DNA of 64,000 nucleotides from Typhlomys cinereus (GCA_023101885.1 JALPQD010000413.1:1275650-1339649); one strand, 5' to 3'. Positions 11,993 to 24,309 are shown, numbered from the stretch's first letter. Notes: generated by a model not told the origin, from the letters alone. Made by a program: numbers and translations.

Positions 11993-12257
11993 AGGGAAGG
12001 TTCAGAAGAAGCTTATGTATGTAATCATCAGGTATAAGTTGCTGAAGAAAATTAGAGTATTTATGTACAAATGTATGTCTAATACTATAGTATATGTGTA
12101 TGTTATATGCACATTTAAATTATATATATACACACACCCTTTATTTTTTCTTGTTACATGCATTACCACTAAAAATTAAAGATTTAATTTTAAAATTATA
12201 CAGATAAAGAGATCAGCAGTAATAAGACAAATAGGACAGTGATAAGAATATACAGTC

Positions 12258-12362
12258 CAGTGTGATAGTTCAAAAACCTGGCAGCCAGAGTTCAATCCCT
12301 GGAAGCCCACATGGTGCATGTGCGTGCTTTACTCTTTCTCTCTCTTTCTAAAAATAATGAAT
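12258..12362 (+). mobile_element. B2-like SINE fragment
   Basis: ACCTGGCAGCCAGAGTTCAA then TCCCTGGAAGCCCACATGGT is the B-box and body of a B2-superfamily SINE in sense. It is followed by a pyrimidine-rich end and an A-rich tail. Confidence 0.6.
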
Positions 12363-13345
12363 TCTTTATCAACAAATGTTTATTTATGGCTTCAGACCAA
12401 AATTGGCTGCAAGTAAGTCAGAAAATGAAATCGTGGGTGAGACATGGGGAGGCTGCCATAGTCTTAAATTCTTCCTTGACTGAGAAGCCGTAGTGAAGCT
12501 CAGATGCCGCGTAAGAAGAGCCATGTGAAAACCTGGGCAAGTTCAGCCAGGCAGGATTTGAAGTACATCTTCTGAGGATGGTGGCAAAGTAGCCGTTTCT
12601 ACAGGCAGCGGACTCAGAACAAGAAGCAGGCGTCTGAGAACAGTGTCCTCATGCTCAAGGTCATCTGACACCAGCAGTGAGCAGTAGCCCGTCCCCGGGG
12701 ATCCAGCCACATGGCTCTTTTGAGTTCCACCCAGTCCTCGAGCTAAAATCTGTTGTGAAAAACTGCCCCTTGCAGAAAATTGGGACACCCCAGGGCTGTG
12801 GGTGTTCTCATCTGATTGGTTCACAATCCCAGAGCAGATGGACCCCTGTGTTTTCTTTGGCTCCCTCTGTGCGCTTGAGAGTGAGTGTCCATTCTTGGAG
12901 ATTACAGTTTACTCATGGAGTGGAGATGTTTTGATTCAGTCCTGACTTGATACCAGCTCAACTACCGCAGGGGCGGTTGACCCCAGATGAATGCTAATTC
13001 ATGTCTAAAAAAACTTGGCTGTGGTAGTACAAACTCAGATGGTATCCATTGACCTCAGGACTGATGGAGTGGATGTGCTTCCCGCAAACGTTAGGTAAAT
13101 TCTGGGTAACATGAGGTAGACCGTGGTAGGGTTGTTTATCTGGAAAAACCTTCTTAGCCCTCCTTCAGGATCGGAAGCACGGACTGCATGCCAGAGACAC
13201 ACAGGTAGGGAGCACAGCAGGGAGGTGGTTTCCTTCAGGAACAGAATAAGCTTCAAACAAGGAGGAAGAGTTTGGGGGATGGAGAGATCTCTAATTAGAT
13301 CTGAAGATGGTGTGAATGAACCATATCCTGCTTCTTGTTTTGCAG

Positions 13346-13450
13346 ATCGGAAACCTGGAGGATTACTACCATTTTTACCACAGCAAGACCTTTAAGCGAT
13401 CAACCCTGAGCAGCAGAGGCCCTCACACTTTTCTGAGAATGGACCCCCAG
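13346..13450 (+). CDS. Pcsk6: PCSK6/PACE4 exon, propeptide C-terminal half (exon 2 inferred)
   Basis: This 105-base exon encodes exactly 35 residues in phase 0-0. It starts after TGCAG with IGNLEDYYHF and ends RMDPQ before GTACAT. It is the C-terminal part of the inhibitory prodomain, which acts as a folding chaperone and keeps the protease latent in the ER and secretory path. The run HSKTFKRS resembles the secondary internal prodomain cleavage region of furin-like convertases. The match to PACE4 rather than PC5/6 rests on remembered paralog differences: PACE4 has NLEDYYHFYHSKTFKRST, where PC5 has SLKDYYHFYHSRTIKRSV. By human numbering this is about residues 100-134. The + strand frame stays open through the donor, so the acceptor and donor were set by splice consensus and homology. 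Confidence 0.95.
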
Positions 13451-13681
13451 GTACATGGGCTTGGTTTCCTCATAATGTTTGGGTTTGTCTCCCTAAAGTC
13501 TGGAGTATAATGTGATTCTAGTCTAAAAATATTCGTTTTCCATATCTACTGTAAATATAACATGGAGACATGACAACATATTAAGCCCATTAAAATCACT
13601 TGAATTTAAATACTTGACTTCTTTGGAAGCATCATCATTTTAAGTATAACTCTATCGATATTTAAAAGAAATCAGTGGAAT

Positions 13682-13746
13682 TGAGGAGATGTAGCTCAGT
13701 GGTAAGCTTGCTCAGTATGTGCAAGACTTTGGGTACCACCCAGTAC
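13682..13746 (+). mobile_element. ID-like SINE
   Basis: GAGGAGATGTAGCTCAGTGG TAAG and the following GGGTACCACCCAGTACT form a tRNA-like head with a degenerate B box. It lies 232 bases after the exon at 13346-13450. Confidence 0.55.
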
Positions 13747-14219
13747 TGCAAATTAGCTGAATTTTATTTAAAAATATGCAATAATTTTAGGAGATACATA
13801 TGTGACTCTTGCTCATAAAGCAAAACCACATGTATTTCAAGTGAGAATTTTCATAATGAAATTAGAGATCATATAGTTGGATGTTTTGTGGTTATTAGAA
13901 CACATTTGTTTTTAATTTTTTCCATGTTCATGTGTATAGGGTATGTGCGTACATGTGTGCAGGAACATATGTATGTGCAGGTGCATGTATATGTATCTGA
14001 ATGTTCAGGCCCAAGGTTGATGTCAGGAGTCATCCCTATGCCTCTACAATGTTCTTTTGAGGCAGGATCTCTAATGAACACAGAATTCACCTATAGAATG
14101 ATTCCCAGTCTCTGCTGGAATTGCAGGTGAACTGCTATATCTACCCTTCATTTCACATGGCATCTGGGAATCTGATCTCCTGTCCTTTTTCTTGGACAGC
14201 AAGACTTCTCCCTATCCCT

Positions 14220-14221
<2 letters not shown>

Positions 14222-14278
<57 letters not shown>

Positions 14279-14508
14279 CAGAGAGCATTGTGTGAGTTTG
14301 TGGAGGCCCAAGGGTCACTTTGGGATCATCCTAGATTGCTTTTACCTACTTGCTTTTACTTTGTTTTGGGATTTCCCAGCCTCTGCCTTCCAGGGTCAGA
14401 AGTGCAGGCTGCTGTCATTTCTGCCTGGCATTTTTACATGGGATCTGGTATTTGAACTCACGTTCTTCTGCTTGCAAGGCAAAGTCTTAACCCCTCAACC
14501 ATCTCGGT
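14222..14508 (-). mobile_element. Dominant-family SINE, older copy
   Basis: The copy has (GT)n at 14229-14276, then the body (AGGCCCAAGGGTCACTTTGG) and an antisense head ending CCTCAACCATCTC. It carries many substitutions relative to the copies at 614 and 53550. Confidence 0.85.
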
Positions 14509-15281
14509 ACTTTATGACACATATCTTAATGGTTGCCATAAATTTAAAAACTGAGGCAATAAGTTTAATTGTTTTTTCCTTGAAAATTATGTTTCAGATT
14601 AAAATAAATATAATTTTAAAAGCTTTTAGATAATCATTTATTGGGGCAGTTAATTATACTTCCTTTCCATACATATTTGAAAGATATCAGTAAGTAGGTA
14701 CTTGGTATGATTAGAAGTACAAGGTGGGCAGGAAATTCTTCGAGTTTATTCATTCATCAGGTGTAGGACTTCTTGCCATATGGCCTGCTCTACCCCACAG
14801 CAAGATTAGTGGAGTCAGCAGGAAGACTTTCTGGAAATGAATCAAGAAATAGAAAACTACATGATCTGTCAAAGGCCATTGATGGTGGGGAGGGAAGAAG
14901 GGCTTTTAGGAAAAGCAGCAGCAGCCACAAAGCTCTGTGACCATTGGCAGGCCGCAGTTTTAAACATGGAAGTCATCTCTTCTGAAAAGCACGTGCAAAT
15001 GCTAGCCTGAGCTCTGTAGCTCTCCAGCACACAAAATCATCTCAGTAATTCCCAGAGAACTTTTGTAATAAGTCCATACAAGAGAAAGTTCTTGATGCAT
15101 CCATGAGCCAGCTCACTGACAGTCATGCCTTCATGACTGGGGAGGCGGGGAGATAGCCCATCACTGAGCCCTGAGCTTAGTTACTCTTCCCTGGGGTGTG
15201 GCTTTGTGGCGGTCTGATCTAAAGCACATGGTAAGCAGTCCCCTTGAGCTCAGAAATGTCATGAATGCTTTTTGAACATGT

Positions 15282-15470
15282 AGGTTGATAGATGATAGGA
15301 CAGATGGATGGATGAACTGATAGATGGATGTGTTGATGAATGGGTAGACTGATGGAGGGATAGACAGATGGATGAATGCATGCATGCATGAATGCATACA
15401 TGGATGAATAGGTAGGTGGGTGGATACCTGGAAAGATGACTAAAAAGATGCATAGATAGAAAGAGATAGA
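15282..15470. repeat. Imperfect GATG/GATA-type tetranucleotide tract
   Basis: GGATGGATGAACTGATAGAT-type words recur through the tract with frequent interruptions. His/Ser/Tyr-rich antisense open frames here are repeat translations. Confidence 0.85.
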
Positions 15471-16149
15471 TGAGACATTCTGATAATTCCATTATACCTT
15501 CAGCAAGGAAAAGAACATAATGTGTATTATATTAGTACAGTCCTGTGTGCTTGGGCATTTTAGTGTGTATCGTCTTACCTAACTAATTACATGGGGTTGT
15601 GATTTTATCTGCTTGTGCTCACACCATGGACCTTGACAGAATGTTCTTCAAAGGGCTGGGGACATTTTCTCCCCCATAGGAAGCAAAGCTAGATTGTAGT
15701 TGTTTATGGTCCCAGAGTAGAGTAATTGGAGAAGGCTGAGCAAGGCTGATCCATGATCAGTATGGAAAACAGAAGTCAAGTGCTCCATGCTGTGTGGTTC
15801 TATGAGGTTGAACGTCTGTCATCTTGGAGAAAATTCTAAGGTAGGAAGGAAGCCCCACCTTGCCCTCTGCAGTCTCTTCAAGTAAGCAGTCAACCTGTTG
15901 TACAAAGACAGATTGTTTCCTCTGCTTCTGAAGTTTTGGTGTCTTTAAGGAGCACACACAGAACCAAAAATACAGGGCAAGCGTTTGCCTGGAGGTTGAT
16001 TCTTCAGTCCCCTTTCCATGGGGCTTCCAAGAATTAAGATAGTTCTTGATGTTCACACAGAGGCAGAGTTAAAATAAGAAACTTAAACTCTGCTTTTTCT
16101 ACTTTCTCTGCTTTTTGGGTGCTATGTTTTAACACTTTGTGGTTTTGTT

Positions 16150-16360
16150 TTGTTTGGTTCTGGACTTCATGGAACCAAGGCCTTGTGTATGTTGCATATG
16201 CTAAGCAGTGCTCTACCTCTGGGATTTATCTCCAGCCATTTTTGGTTTATTTTGTTGTTGTTTTGTTTTGAGATAATGTCTTGCTTTTGGCCCAACCAGG
16301 CCTTGAATTTGTGATCCTCCCGACACAGCCTCCTGAGTAGCCAAGGTTACAGACCTGGTA
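16150..16360 (-). mobile_element. Adjacent ID-like and B1-like SINEs
   Basis: An ID-like antisense head (AAGCAGTGCTCTACCTCTGG then GATTTATCTCCAGCC, to about 16238) is followed by a T-rich spacer. A B1-like antisense part comes next (GAGATAATGTCTTGC, GGCCTTGAATTTGTGATCCT, GAGTAGCCAAGGTTACAGA). It may be a B4-like fusion or two independent insertions. Confidence 0.6.
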
Positions 16361-16380
16361 ATAACAGTTTTAAACCTCTT

Positions 16381-16740
<360 letters not shown>

Positions 16741-17045
16741 CAGTTTTAAACCTCTTAAAGGCTCTCAACTTAATCATTCTTTATTCTTCCTAAAAATATT
16801 AACTGTGAACATTTGTGGGGATGCAGAGCTCCCGGTAGGCCTGACACTGGTGAGGGCACAGCAAAGCTGGGATGTTTTATGCATGCTGGGCCATGCAGGC
16901 AGATGCAGGGACACAGCTGCTGGTTCTTACCTGTCTGCAATGCTATAGCTGCTCCATGGATTTTTGAGTGTGTCTAAAGGGCTGTTGAGTTTGGGTCTGA
17001 GGGCAAAGGAGTCCAAGTAGTAAGCTGTGTCTTTTTTTTTCTTTA

Positions 17046-17089
<44 letters not shown>

Positions 17090-17410
17090 ACATGTATGCC
17101 TATGCACATACCTGTTTTTGTGTGTAAGTACAGATGTGTGATTGCTACAGAGTGTGTGTGGAGGTCAGAGGGCAACCTCAGCCATTGATCCTCAGCTTTC
17201 ACTGTGTTTGAGACAGGGTTTGCTGTTGGTTACCACCACATATGTTAGGCCACATGGGGATTCTCTCTGTCTGCCTTCTGTCTCACTATTGGAGTGCTAG
17301 GATTACATACATACTACCACATCTGGCTTTACGTGCATTCCAAGGATCCAAGTTTAGATCCGTCTACTTGCACAGCAAATGTTTTGCCCATTGAGCCATC
17401 TCCCCAGTCC
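17046..17410 (-). mobile_element. B4-like SINE
   Basis: A (GT)n start is followed by GGAGGTCAGAGGGCAACCTC and a B1-like middle (TTTGAGACAGGGTTTGC, GGAGTGCTAGGATTACATAC). It ends in an ID-like block, CCCATTGAGCCATCTCCCCA. Confidence 0.75.
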
Positions 17411-17508
17411 AGTTTATCTTTAGTTTAGTTTTCTTCAATTTAGTTTCATCTCCTTCTGAGACTCACTCTAATAGGCCCAGGTAGGCCCATGGCTCACCAA
17501 GTTGCCCA

Positions 17509-17903
17509 TGTCATAGTTAGGCACGGTGTCAACTTGATAGTTTGACTTCTGGGCACATTTGTGGAGAATGTGCCCAGAGTAAACCTGCAGGAGATTGTCT
17601 GGCTGATGGGGAAGGCCCAGATGGGTGGGATTAGGCCTTGGAATAAAATACAGAGAGCTGGTTGAGAGAGTCAGCATCCTTGTGTATGGCCAGACATGCT
17701 GGTCTGGCAAGTAAGGATCGTCCCTCTCTCAGCCATTATACGGTGATGATGTGGCCAGTTCCCTCAACCCTGGTGTTGGTGTATCCTCCCCCGTCAAGCT
17801 GGACTAAGAACTATAACTGGTAATTAGAAGAGAAAATAAATTCCTTGTTCCCTCAAGCCGTTTGATGGTGATTTATCAGCAACCATGCAGGTGAACTGCA
17901 ACA
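17509..17903 (+). mobile_element. Solo LTR (family A), plus orientation
   Basis: It starts TGTCATAGTTAGGCAC and ends GTGAACTGCAACA, the same ends as 57775-58187 in reverse. An AATAAATTCC region lies near the 3' end. A 4-base direct repeat CCCA flanks it at 17505-17508 and 17904-17907. The flanks rejoin into a B1-like antisense sequence (GTTGCCCAATCTAGCTTGGA), so the LTR split an older SINE. Confidence 0.85.
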
Positions 17904-18039
17904 CCCAATCTAGCTTGGAACTTGTGGCAACTCTTCCTCAGTCTCTCAGGTACTAGGATTATCAGCTTGACCCACCATGCTCAGTAGACCTGTTATTGAA
18001 GGAAGAAGGGTAGACCAGGGCTCCAGCAGTTAACTATTT

Positions 18040-18735
18040 CCGAATAAAAGTCCCTTTTATCCAGTTTCCTAATGAGCTCCTGGCAGGGCTGCCCTCAAAG
18101 TATCCTGCCAATAAAAAAAAAAAGAGGAAAAAGGTAAAGCGTCTGACCATCCCAGTCCTGCCCAGACTGTCTCCCACATTCTCATTAAAGCGCTAGCCCC
18201 AGGAACGGCATATAGACATCTGAACCAATTACAAATTCAGAACCACAACCAAAGTACCTCTGTTTACATTAGTCTAGTTTTAAGGCGAGGCAAATCAATT
18301 AACTGTCGTTCTGATGAATATTTACTTTGCCTAGTCATAGCCCATTAAATATTTGACAAAGTTAGCTGTTTTATGTAATTATTTAGTGTTATCTTTTATC
18401 TGAACCATTTTCTTCCATTAGCAGAGCCTTTTTGTGATATCTTCACATCTGGAACATTCTGTAATTAATACTATTAACGAAAGGAAAAGATGATTTAATA
18501 TTATTCAGAGGCAGTGGAACACATAGTTTCCCATGTGCTGGAATGATCAAACTGGAAATGAATGTTATAGGGCTTAGGATCAAGTCCAATCGAATACAGA
18601 TGGTGTTCCATTTTAATTATCTCCAATTCTCTGTTGTATCAAAATGCTTTGATAAGTGATGGAATTTACAGTCCACCTCAACATCACATAAAAACGGATG
18701 GTATGTCCATTAGTTTAAATAAGACAAAGGAGAAG
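18040..18735. other. Repeat-free, A+T-rich island; candidate conserved non-coding element
   Basis: About 700 bases hold no recognisable transposon and no meaningful open frame. They carry many TAAT/ATTA words (AATTAACTG, TAATTATTTAG, GTAATTAATAC, TTTAATTATCTCC) typical of developmental enhancers with homeodomain sites. Conservation itself cannot be seen from one sequence. Confidence 0.4.
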
Positions 18736-18739
18736 AGGG

Positions 18740-18744
<5 letters not shown>

Positions 18745-18779
<35 letters not shown>

Positions 18780-19256
18780 ATGTGCAGTGCATGTAGAGGC
18801 CAGGGACTGATGTCAGGCATCCTCTATCACTTTCCATTTTATTTTTTCATTTAATTTATGTGTTGTTACTGCACGTGTACAATGTATATCTGCGAGTGCA
18901 GACATAGTCATGAGGGTCAAAACAACTCTGTAGAATTGGTTCTCTCCCTCTAACCTTAGGTGGGTCCTAGAAGTTAAACTAGGTCATCAGGCTTCACAGC
19001 AAGTACTTTGTACCTTCTGAGCCATCTCACTGGCCCTTCACCTTATTTTTTTTGAGATACATTCTGTCACTGAGCCTGAGGCTGACCAGGGAACCCTTGG
19101 AATCTGCCTATCTCACCCTCTCCTCCAGCACTGTGGTTTACAGATGTACACCTCCACATCTGACTTTGTTTTTTAAATTTGTGGATTCTGGGGATTCAAA
19201 CTCAGGTCCTCATGTTTGCACGCCAAGCATTTAACTCACAAACCATCTCAGCCCCC
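18745..19256 (-). mobile_element. B4-like SINE with nested B2-like SINE
   Basis: The outer element has (GT)n at 18746-18778 and GTAGAGGCCAGGGACTGATG, then resumes near 19038 with a B1-like part and an ID-like end to CAAACCATCTCAGCCCCCC. Between them, about 18840-19037 is a B2/B3-like antisense element ending GAGCCATCTCACTGGCCC. Confidence 0.65.
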
Positions 19257-20886
19257 CTGGGTGTTTGTCTTGAGTCACACAAAATGCAAACTCATGCTTG
19301 CTACATATCCCTTTATCCCTGGTCTTGCACTAACATTGCTATCACTTCCTAAACATTCTTAATTATCTTTACTTGACTTTTTTTTTTTTTTAACCATTTT
19401 GAAAAGGACCATTTTGCTCGGTTGCTTTGCTGCTGGGTCCCATCTCAGGGAGCACAGCCGGAGTGTTCTCAGTGAGCAGCAGCGGTCACTGGGTTTTTCC
19501 AAGGGCTGTCATTTAAGCAAACTGAAAGCATTTGTTTTTAACTTGCACTTCTGCCAAAAGTCTGGAGAAGGGTGGATGTTACAGAAGCCTCAGCCAATAG
19601 TTGAAAGGGCTTGCAAATTTTTTTTAAATTACTTGTTCTGATTCTGTTCCAAGCTGGCTTATAGTTAGATGTGGCTGCCTGTGTCTTCCAAACCTTACAT
19701 TTTAGCACAATGACTCGGGCTCAGCCCTTTCCTCTCCTTTGGATCTTAGCCAGCTGGATGACGGAGATGGAAGGATGGAGATATTACCAGGGAGGGCCCC
19801 AGGTGGCTCCTTCCGGGGCCGGCCTTCTGCTGGATGCTTCATGCTCTGCAGTTGCAAAAGTGATGCGGGGTGACAGAAGGCGTTCTGTTTCGTCGGATGG
19901 GACTTTACCCCCAGAGTGTAATCAGAGCTCCGGTTTCTTTCCAGGAGTGATGCAACGGATAAGCAGCTCTTTCCATTAACCACAGATGGAATTTTATCTG
20001 ACAGTTGTGTGTGCTAGAGACATTCGAAGTACAAACAGACCGAAAGTTCCAGGCAAATAGTAACATACAGACAACGAGTGACCAAATGGTTTACTCAGAG
20101 GTTGATGAACTGTGCTGATGCCCGGGTACCAGGACAGGCTGCCCCTGCCTAGTGTGGATGTTCCCACATGGGCAGAGAAGGCTGCTAGGCCATCACTCTC
20201 CTTTAGGACAGTGCAGATGCCAGGTATGTGCTGTCTCTCCGTGTTTTCGGCACGGCACAGTCGGTTCCAGGGGGCAAGGCTGATGGGAACTGAGTTTGAA
20301 AATGTACCTTGATAACTTTATATACCATGGAGGCCTGACCCCCCCTCTCCAGGAGTAGACGTGCTAGAGTGAACCCTGAGGTCCACAGAAGCATACAGGC
20401 AGAAGGGTGAGAGGGAGTGGGAGGGAATGGTGAAGGGAAGAGAGAAGATGGGGGAGGAGGGAGGGAAGCTGGGATGAATACACAATATGCTTGTAAAAGT
20501 AGGAAAAAAAATACAATAAAAAAAGAAAATGTATCTTAAAGACAGCGTTTTTTAATTTCATCTGCATGCCCAGGACTTCCACTTGGGTGCCTTGGTAGCA
20601 TTCGCAGAATCAGAGGGAAGTGTTTCTCTGCACCCCACAAAGCTTGCAGCTCCCCTCCCCCACTTGCTTCACACTTGGCCCTGCTATTCTCTCACCTGAA
20701 ACACAGTACTCTTGGCCTCTGAGCATCCTTGCTACCCGCCCCTCTTTGCCCATGGAGCCTATGTAATGTGTAGGTGCTGCTTTCCCAAGGATGGCCTTTG
20801 CCCACCTCCTGGGCCCTGGCCTCTGGCGTCCCATAGCCTTCTGAGCCCTGCCACACTGGTCTTTAGAGTCCTCAACTGGCCTGTCT

Positions 20887-20952
20887 TCACCCTGCTGAGC
20901 AGAGTACTCCCCATCTTTTCACCCTATTCAGCAGAGTACTCCCCGTCTTTTC
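20887..20952. repeat. 32-bp imperfect tandem duplication
   Basis: Two copies of TCACCCTGCTGAGCAGAGTA then CTCCCCATCTTT sit head to tail. The second copy differs at a few positions (CTATTCAGC, CCCGTC). Confidence 0.85.
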
Positions 20953-21582
20953 TCCTCCCACCCTGAATCTGGCTTAAATATTCCTACTACCCGGAAGCCA
21001 CTCACTCGCTGGGAGTCTTCAGACTTGGACAGCTCTTCCTACCAGTTGTATGCTTATGTTCTAGATTTAGCCTGGAATGGGTGCATGCCACAATGTTCAG
21101 CGGGAATGAAAATGATTAGTTCATTTTTGCTTGGGATCTGGTCAGTGACAGAGACAGGCTGGCAGGAGGGAACCTGGGGTTCTGGGACGCTTAAATGGAC
21201 AGTATTCTAAGGCAAAATGATTTGGTCTATATATGCTCTGGATTTGGAAGCACACAGACCCCTCTCTCGACAATACAATATGAAATCCTCAAGCCAAGAT
21301 CACATCTCCTTGGGTTTTTATCCCCTATGTGTCCTGCAGCTATTCAGCCAATAGCCAGTAGATGCTTCAGAGGTGTTTATTAAAATATCTTTCAGTGTTC
21401 ACAGATAAGGTTCACGTGTGCGCCATATCCATCCTCATTCACTCATCAATGTTTTCAATATAAATTGTGTATGCTAGGGAGTCTGAATTAGCAAAGGCTT
21501 CTTCCATTTTGCTGAAGTTAAAATCATAGACATACCCACCATGTCTGGATGTTGGACACATGTCTGACTTTATAGGTGCCTT

Positions 21583-22020
21583 AGCTTGCTGGGGTTACCT
21601 TGACAAAGGGCGGCAAGCTGGATGGCTTAAACACCAGATATTTATTGTCTCATAATTACGAAGGCTAGGAAGTGGAGAGCAAGGCTTCAGTGGGGTTGAT
21701 GTCCTCCGAGGTCTTTGGCGATGGCTGCCTTCTTGCTGTGTCCTCACATGGTCCTCTCGTGCACATCTGTGTACTTTGCTTCTCGGCTGAGCACACCAGT
21801 CATAATGGGTGAGGGCCTCCTTGATGACCTCATTGTATCTCAGTTATCTCTTTCCAGACTGTCTCTAGGGGTTGGGGTGTGGTGCAGTGGCAGAGCGCGC
21901 TTGCCTTGCATGTGTGAGGTCATGGGTTGGAACCCCACAATCTCACTCTGAGTTACTGGGGTCTGGGACTCCAACTTAAGAATTTGGAGCGAGACACGGT
22001 TCAGCCATGGCAACTCTGGC
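21583..22020 (-). mobile_element. MLT1-like MaLR LTR with nested ID-like SINE
   Basis: GGTGCCTTAGCTTGCTGGGG TTACC, GATGGCTTAAACACCAGATA TTTATTG, TGTCCTCACATGGTCCTC and AGTCATAATGGGTGAGGGCC match the antisense MLT1 layout. An ID-like SINE (about 21868-21940, GTGGTGCAGTGGCAGAGCGC with B box GGGTTGGAACCCC) interrupts it. Confidence 0.75.
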
Positions 22021-22629
22021 TGCCTGTTCTCAGTGACAGGTGATGAGGAGAGAGAGAGCGCTCTTCTGATTGCTTTCTGTAAAGAGAGAAATCAATTACA
22101 AGTGAAGGAGCAGCATTTATTCCCCACAAGTTCTTTTGTACCCACTGTCATGTCAGATTGGCTGAATGAGTCCTGTTGTCTCCTAATGATTAAGCCAGGG
22201 TCTTCTGAACACAATTCAAGAACCAGTCTCTCCAGTGCTTTGGCTCGTGACTATAGGTGAGGAATTGGGCAGCTGCTTCCCTGTTGTCTTGGTGACATGA
22301 GAGGAGGAGGATGGTGAGTCTGGGTTGAGTTAGAAAGCCCTTTATTTTCTGGGCTTCTCCCCTTCATCTGGTGCCCTGGCTCACCTAGTCCTAGCTGTCT
22401 AGTTTCCATAGCAGCTGGGCATCCCCTCTCCGTGTCAGCTTTCTGGGAGATGGACTGCATTCGCCTTAGGTGAGCTCAGGTGTCCTGTGGAGAACAATTC
22501 TAATGATTCTCCTTGCATATGGTGACAGTTTCCCCGCCCTCTGGGGAGCTGGTAATAGTCCCCCTTATGCTCCCTGACATGGAAAGGAGCCTTTCCACTT
22601 CCATGAGCTTAGCTCAGTCATGCTCTTTA

Positions 22630-22860
22630 TTGAAAAGAGAGAGGGAGGAAAAAGGAAAGGAGGGGAGAGGAGAGGAAGAGAGGACAACTGAATATCTGAA
22701 TACCTGTGTAGATAGAGAACAACTTTCAGAAGTCAGTTCTTTCTTTCCACCATGTGTATTCTCTTCGGTTCTGGAGACCAAAGTCACGTCACTGGGTTTG
22801 CACACAGGTGAACTCCAGGTGCACAGGTGCCTTTATCCGCTGAGCTATCTCGCCATCCCT
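22630..22860 (-). mobile_element. B2/B3-like SINE with purine-rich tail
   Basis: A GA-rich stretch is followed by TTCTTTCTTTCCACCATGTG, then an antisense head GCCTTTATCCGCTGAGCTAT CTCGCC. Confidence 0.6.
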
Positions 22861-23289
22861 GTTGTTTCATTTCAATCAACGGATTTTATTTCTTAGCATC
22901 AGAATAGTCTCTGATTCTCAGATCAACCTCCAAAGCTCCAGTTAAAATTTTTTCATCAACACCAAGGGAGAAGGATGGAATGAAAGAGTCAGGAGATAAG
23001 GAAAGGCACAGAGAAGGCACCAGGAAGAGGCTAGAAGCAGACACACCTCTGTCTTCTGAGTAGATTACATGCCTATTTCAAAGGGGATGTTGTGGATGGA
23101 AACAGCACCCCAAAGACCAGACTACACACTGGGAATCATCAAGCTCCAGACAGAAGGGAGCCTCCAGGTCTCTTCAAATATAAATAGCAAGCAGAGAGTG
23201 AGAGATGGGATGGAGGCCTGAGCAAGGCATTGCTTTATGCTCAAGTAAGAATTATGGAGGAGGGGCTTATGCTATACAAAAACAACGTG

Positions 23290-23365
23290 GGGTTAGGGCA
23301 TGGCTCAGTGGCAGAGGACTAGCCTAGTATGGGTGAAGCCTTCAGTTTCCACCAAATCCCCTCCC
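23290..23365 (+). mobile_element. ID-like SINE
   Basis: GGGGTTAGGGCATGGCTCAG TGGCAGAG has a clear A-box-like region. The B-box region (CAGTTTCCACC) is degenerate, and a CCCC AAAA end follows. Confidence 0.6.
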
Positions 23366-23864
23366 CAAAAAGAACCCACCAAGTATTGCCCTTCATGTAA
23401 CTTTGAGAGATTATCAAGTCTTTTTTATGCCTGGAATTCTCTCCCAGAGCAAAGAACTTTCTAGGACAATCTTCCCTGTGTTCAGCAGAAAATATAAACA
23501 GGAATTGGATAAAAGGAAAAAGATCAGAATAAAGTTCTAGCATCAATATGACTTCAGAGAAACAAGGTGTCTTAAGTTTACAAATACATATGATTTGTGT
23601 TTGGATTAGAAGTTGAGTTCAGCAAGTCTTGGTCTTTTTGTAAATCACTTATTGTAGGCTTTCATATAGCAGACATGCATACAGATACATAGACAGATAT
23701 ACACACACCACATCAGCAAACATCATTCAGCAGTCGTTGTGCACGCTGAGTGTGGCCATGAGCGCCTGCGATCAGCACTGGGGAAGCTGGAGCAGAGGTG
23801 AGCTCAAGGCCAACCTGCCTGCGGAGTGCACTCCAGCTCCCAAGAGGCTACTTAGTCTCTCTCT

Positions 23865-23960
23865 CTCATATATATGTGTGTGTGTGTATATATATATGTA
23901 TATGTATATATGTATGTGTATATATACACATTATGTATGTATGTATATAACATCTATAAC
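23865..23960. repeat. (TG)n/(TA)n/(TATG)n simple repeat
   Basis: ATATATATGTGTGTGTGTGT grades into TATATATATGTATATGTATA and TATGTATG words. Confidence 0.9.
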
Positions 23961-24119
23961 CTGAAGCACATTTATTAATTAATAAATTAATTATTCACAT
24001 TATTTAAAATCTGAAATGTAATTTCATTTTATCATTCAGGAAACATTTAGTGATCTCTGACTGAATGTCACTTGAGGCAGTGAACCGCAGTAGTTCTGCG
24101 CCTGTGCTTGGGCCAACAG

Positions 24120-24305
24120 AGGGTCATCAGACCGTCTCATGACAAATAACCTGAGCTAAAGCAAAACTTAAAAAGAGGAAAAGGGGGACTGTTTGGGATG
24201 GGGAGGGGGAGGTGATGAGTGGGAGAGACAAATTGGAACAAAGTATGAAGGCATGTATGAAAATGCCATAATGCAATCTATTATTGTATGCCAAATTAAA
24301 AATTA
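24120..24305 (+). mobile_element. LINE-1 3' end, rodent type
   Basis: A G-rich stretch (AGGGGGACTGTTTGGGATGG) is followed by GGCATGTATGAAAATGCCAT AATGCAATCTATTATTG and an A-rich terminus. This is a typical rodent L1 3' UTR ending. Confidence 0.65.
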
Positions 24306-24309
24306 ATGT

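Larger units (their letters stand above)
1..13345 (+). other. Pcsk6: Pcsk6 intron 1 (3' part), gene-free
   Basis: This is the stretch upstream of the first exon in the window, taken as the end of intron 1. It ends in a pyrimidine-rich tract and a TGCAG acceptor at 13341-13345. It holds fragments of LINE-1, MaLR-type LTRs, SINEs, MIR-like elements and an AC/AT-rich minisatellite, each listed separately. I see nothing identifiable in roughly 1250-1940, 2030-2335, 2980-5085, 5330-5955, 8450-9175, 9240-9680, 9850-10155, 10350-11420, 11490-11920, 11995-12255 and 12365-13340. Open frames here have no recognisable domain. No exon 1 (GC-rich, signal peptide) was found, so the gene start lies outside the window. 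Confidence 0.8.

Noticed and set aside
13346..13450. PCSK5 (PC5/6) as the gene identity
   Set aside because: Diagnostic segments ([59 protein letters not shown]) fit PACE4, not the PC5 versions I remember.
14121..14633. 170-residue frame with a (Cys-Val)n stretch
   Set aside because: The Cys-Val run is the (GT)n tail of a SINE and the rest is the SINE body; the same peptide pattern recurs at every antisense copy.
21870..21940. tRNA-like sequence with A and B boxes
   Set aside because: It is an ID-like SINE head: no acceptor-stem pairing or CCA-end context, and several diverged relatives exist in the window.
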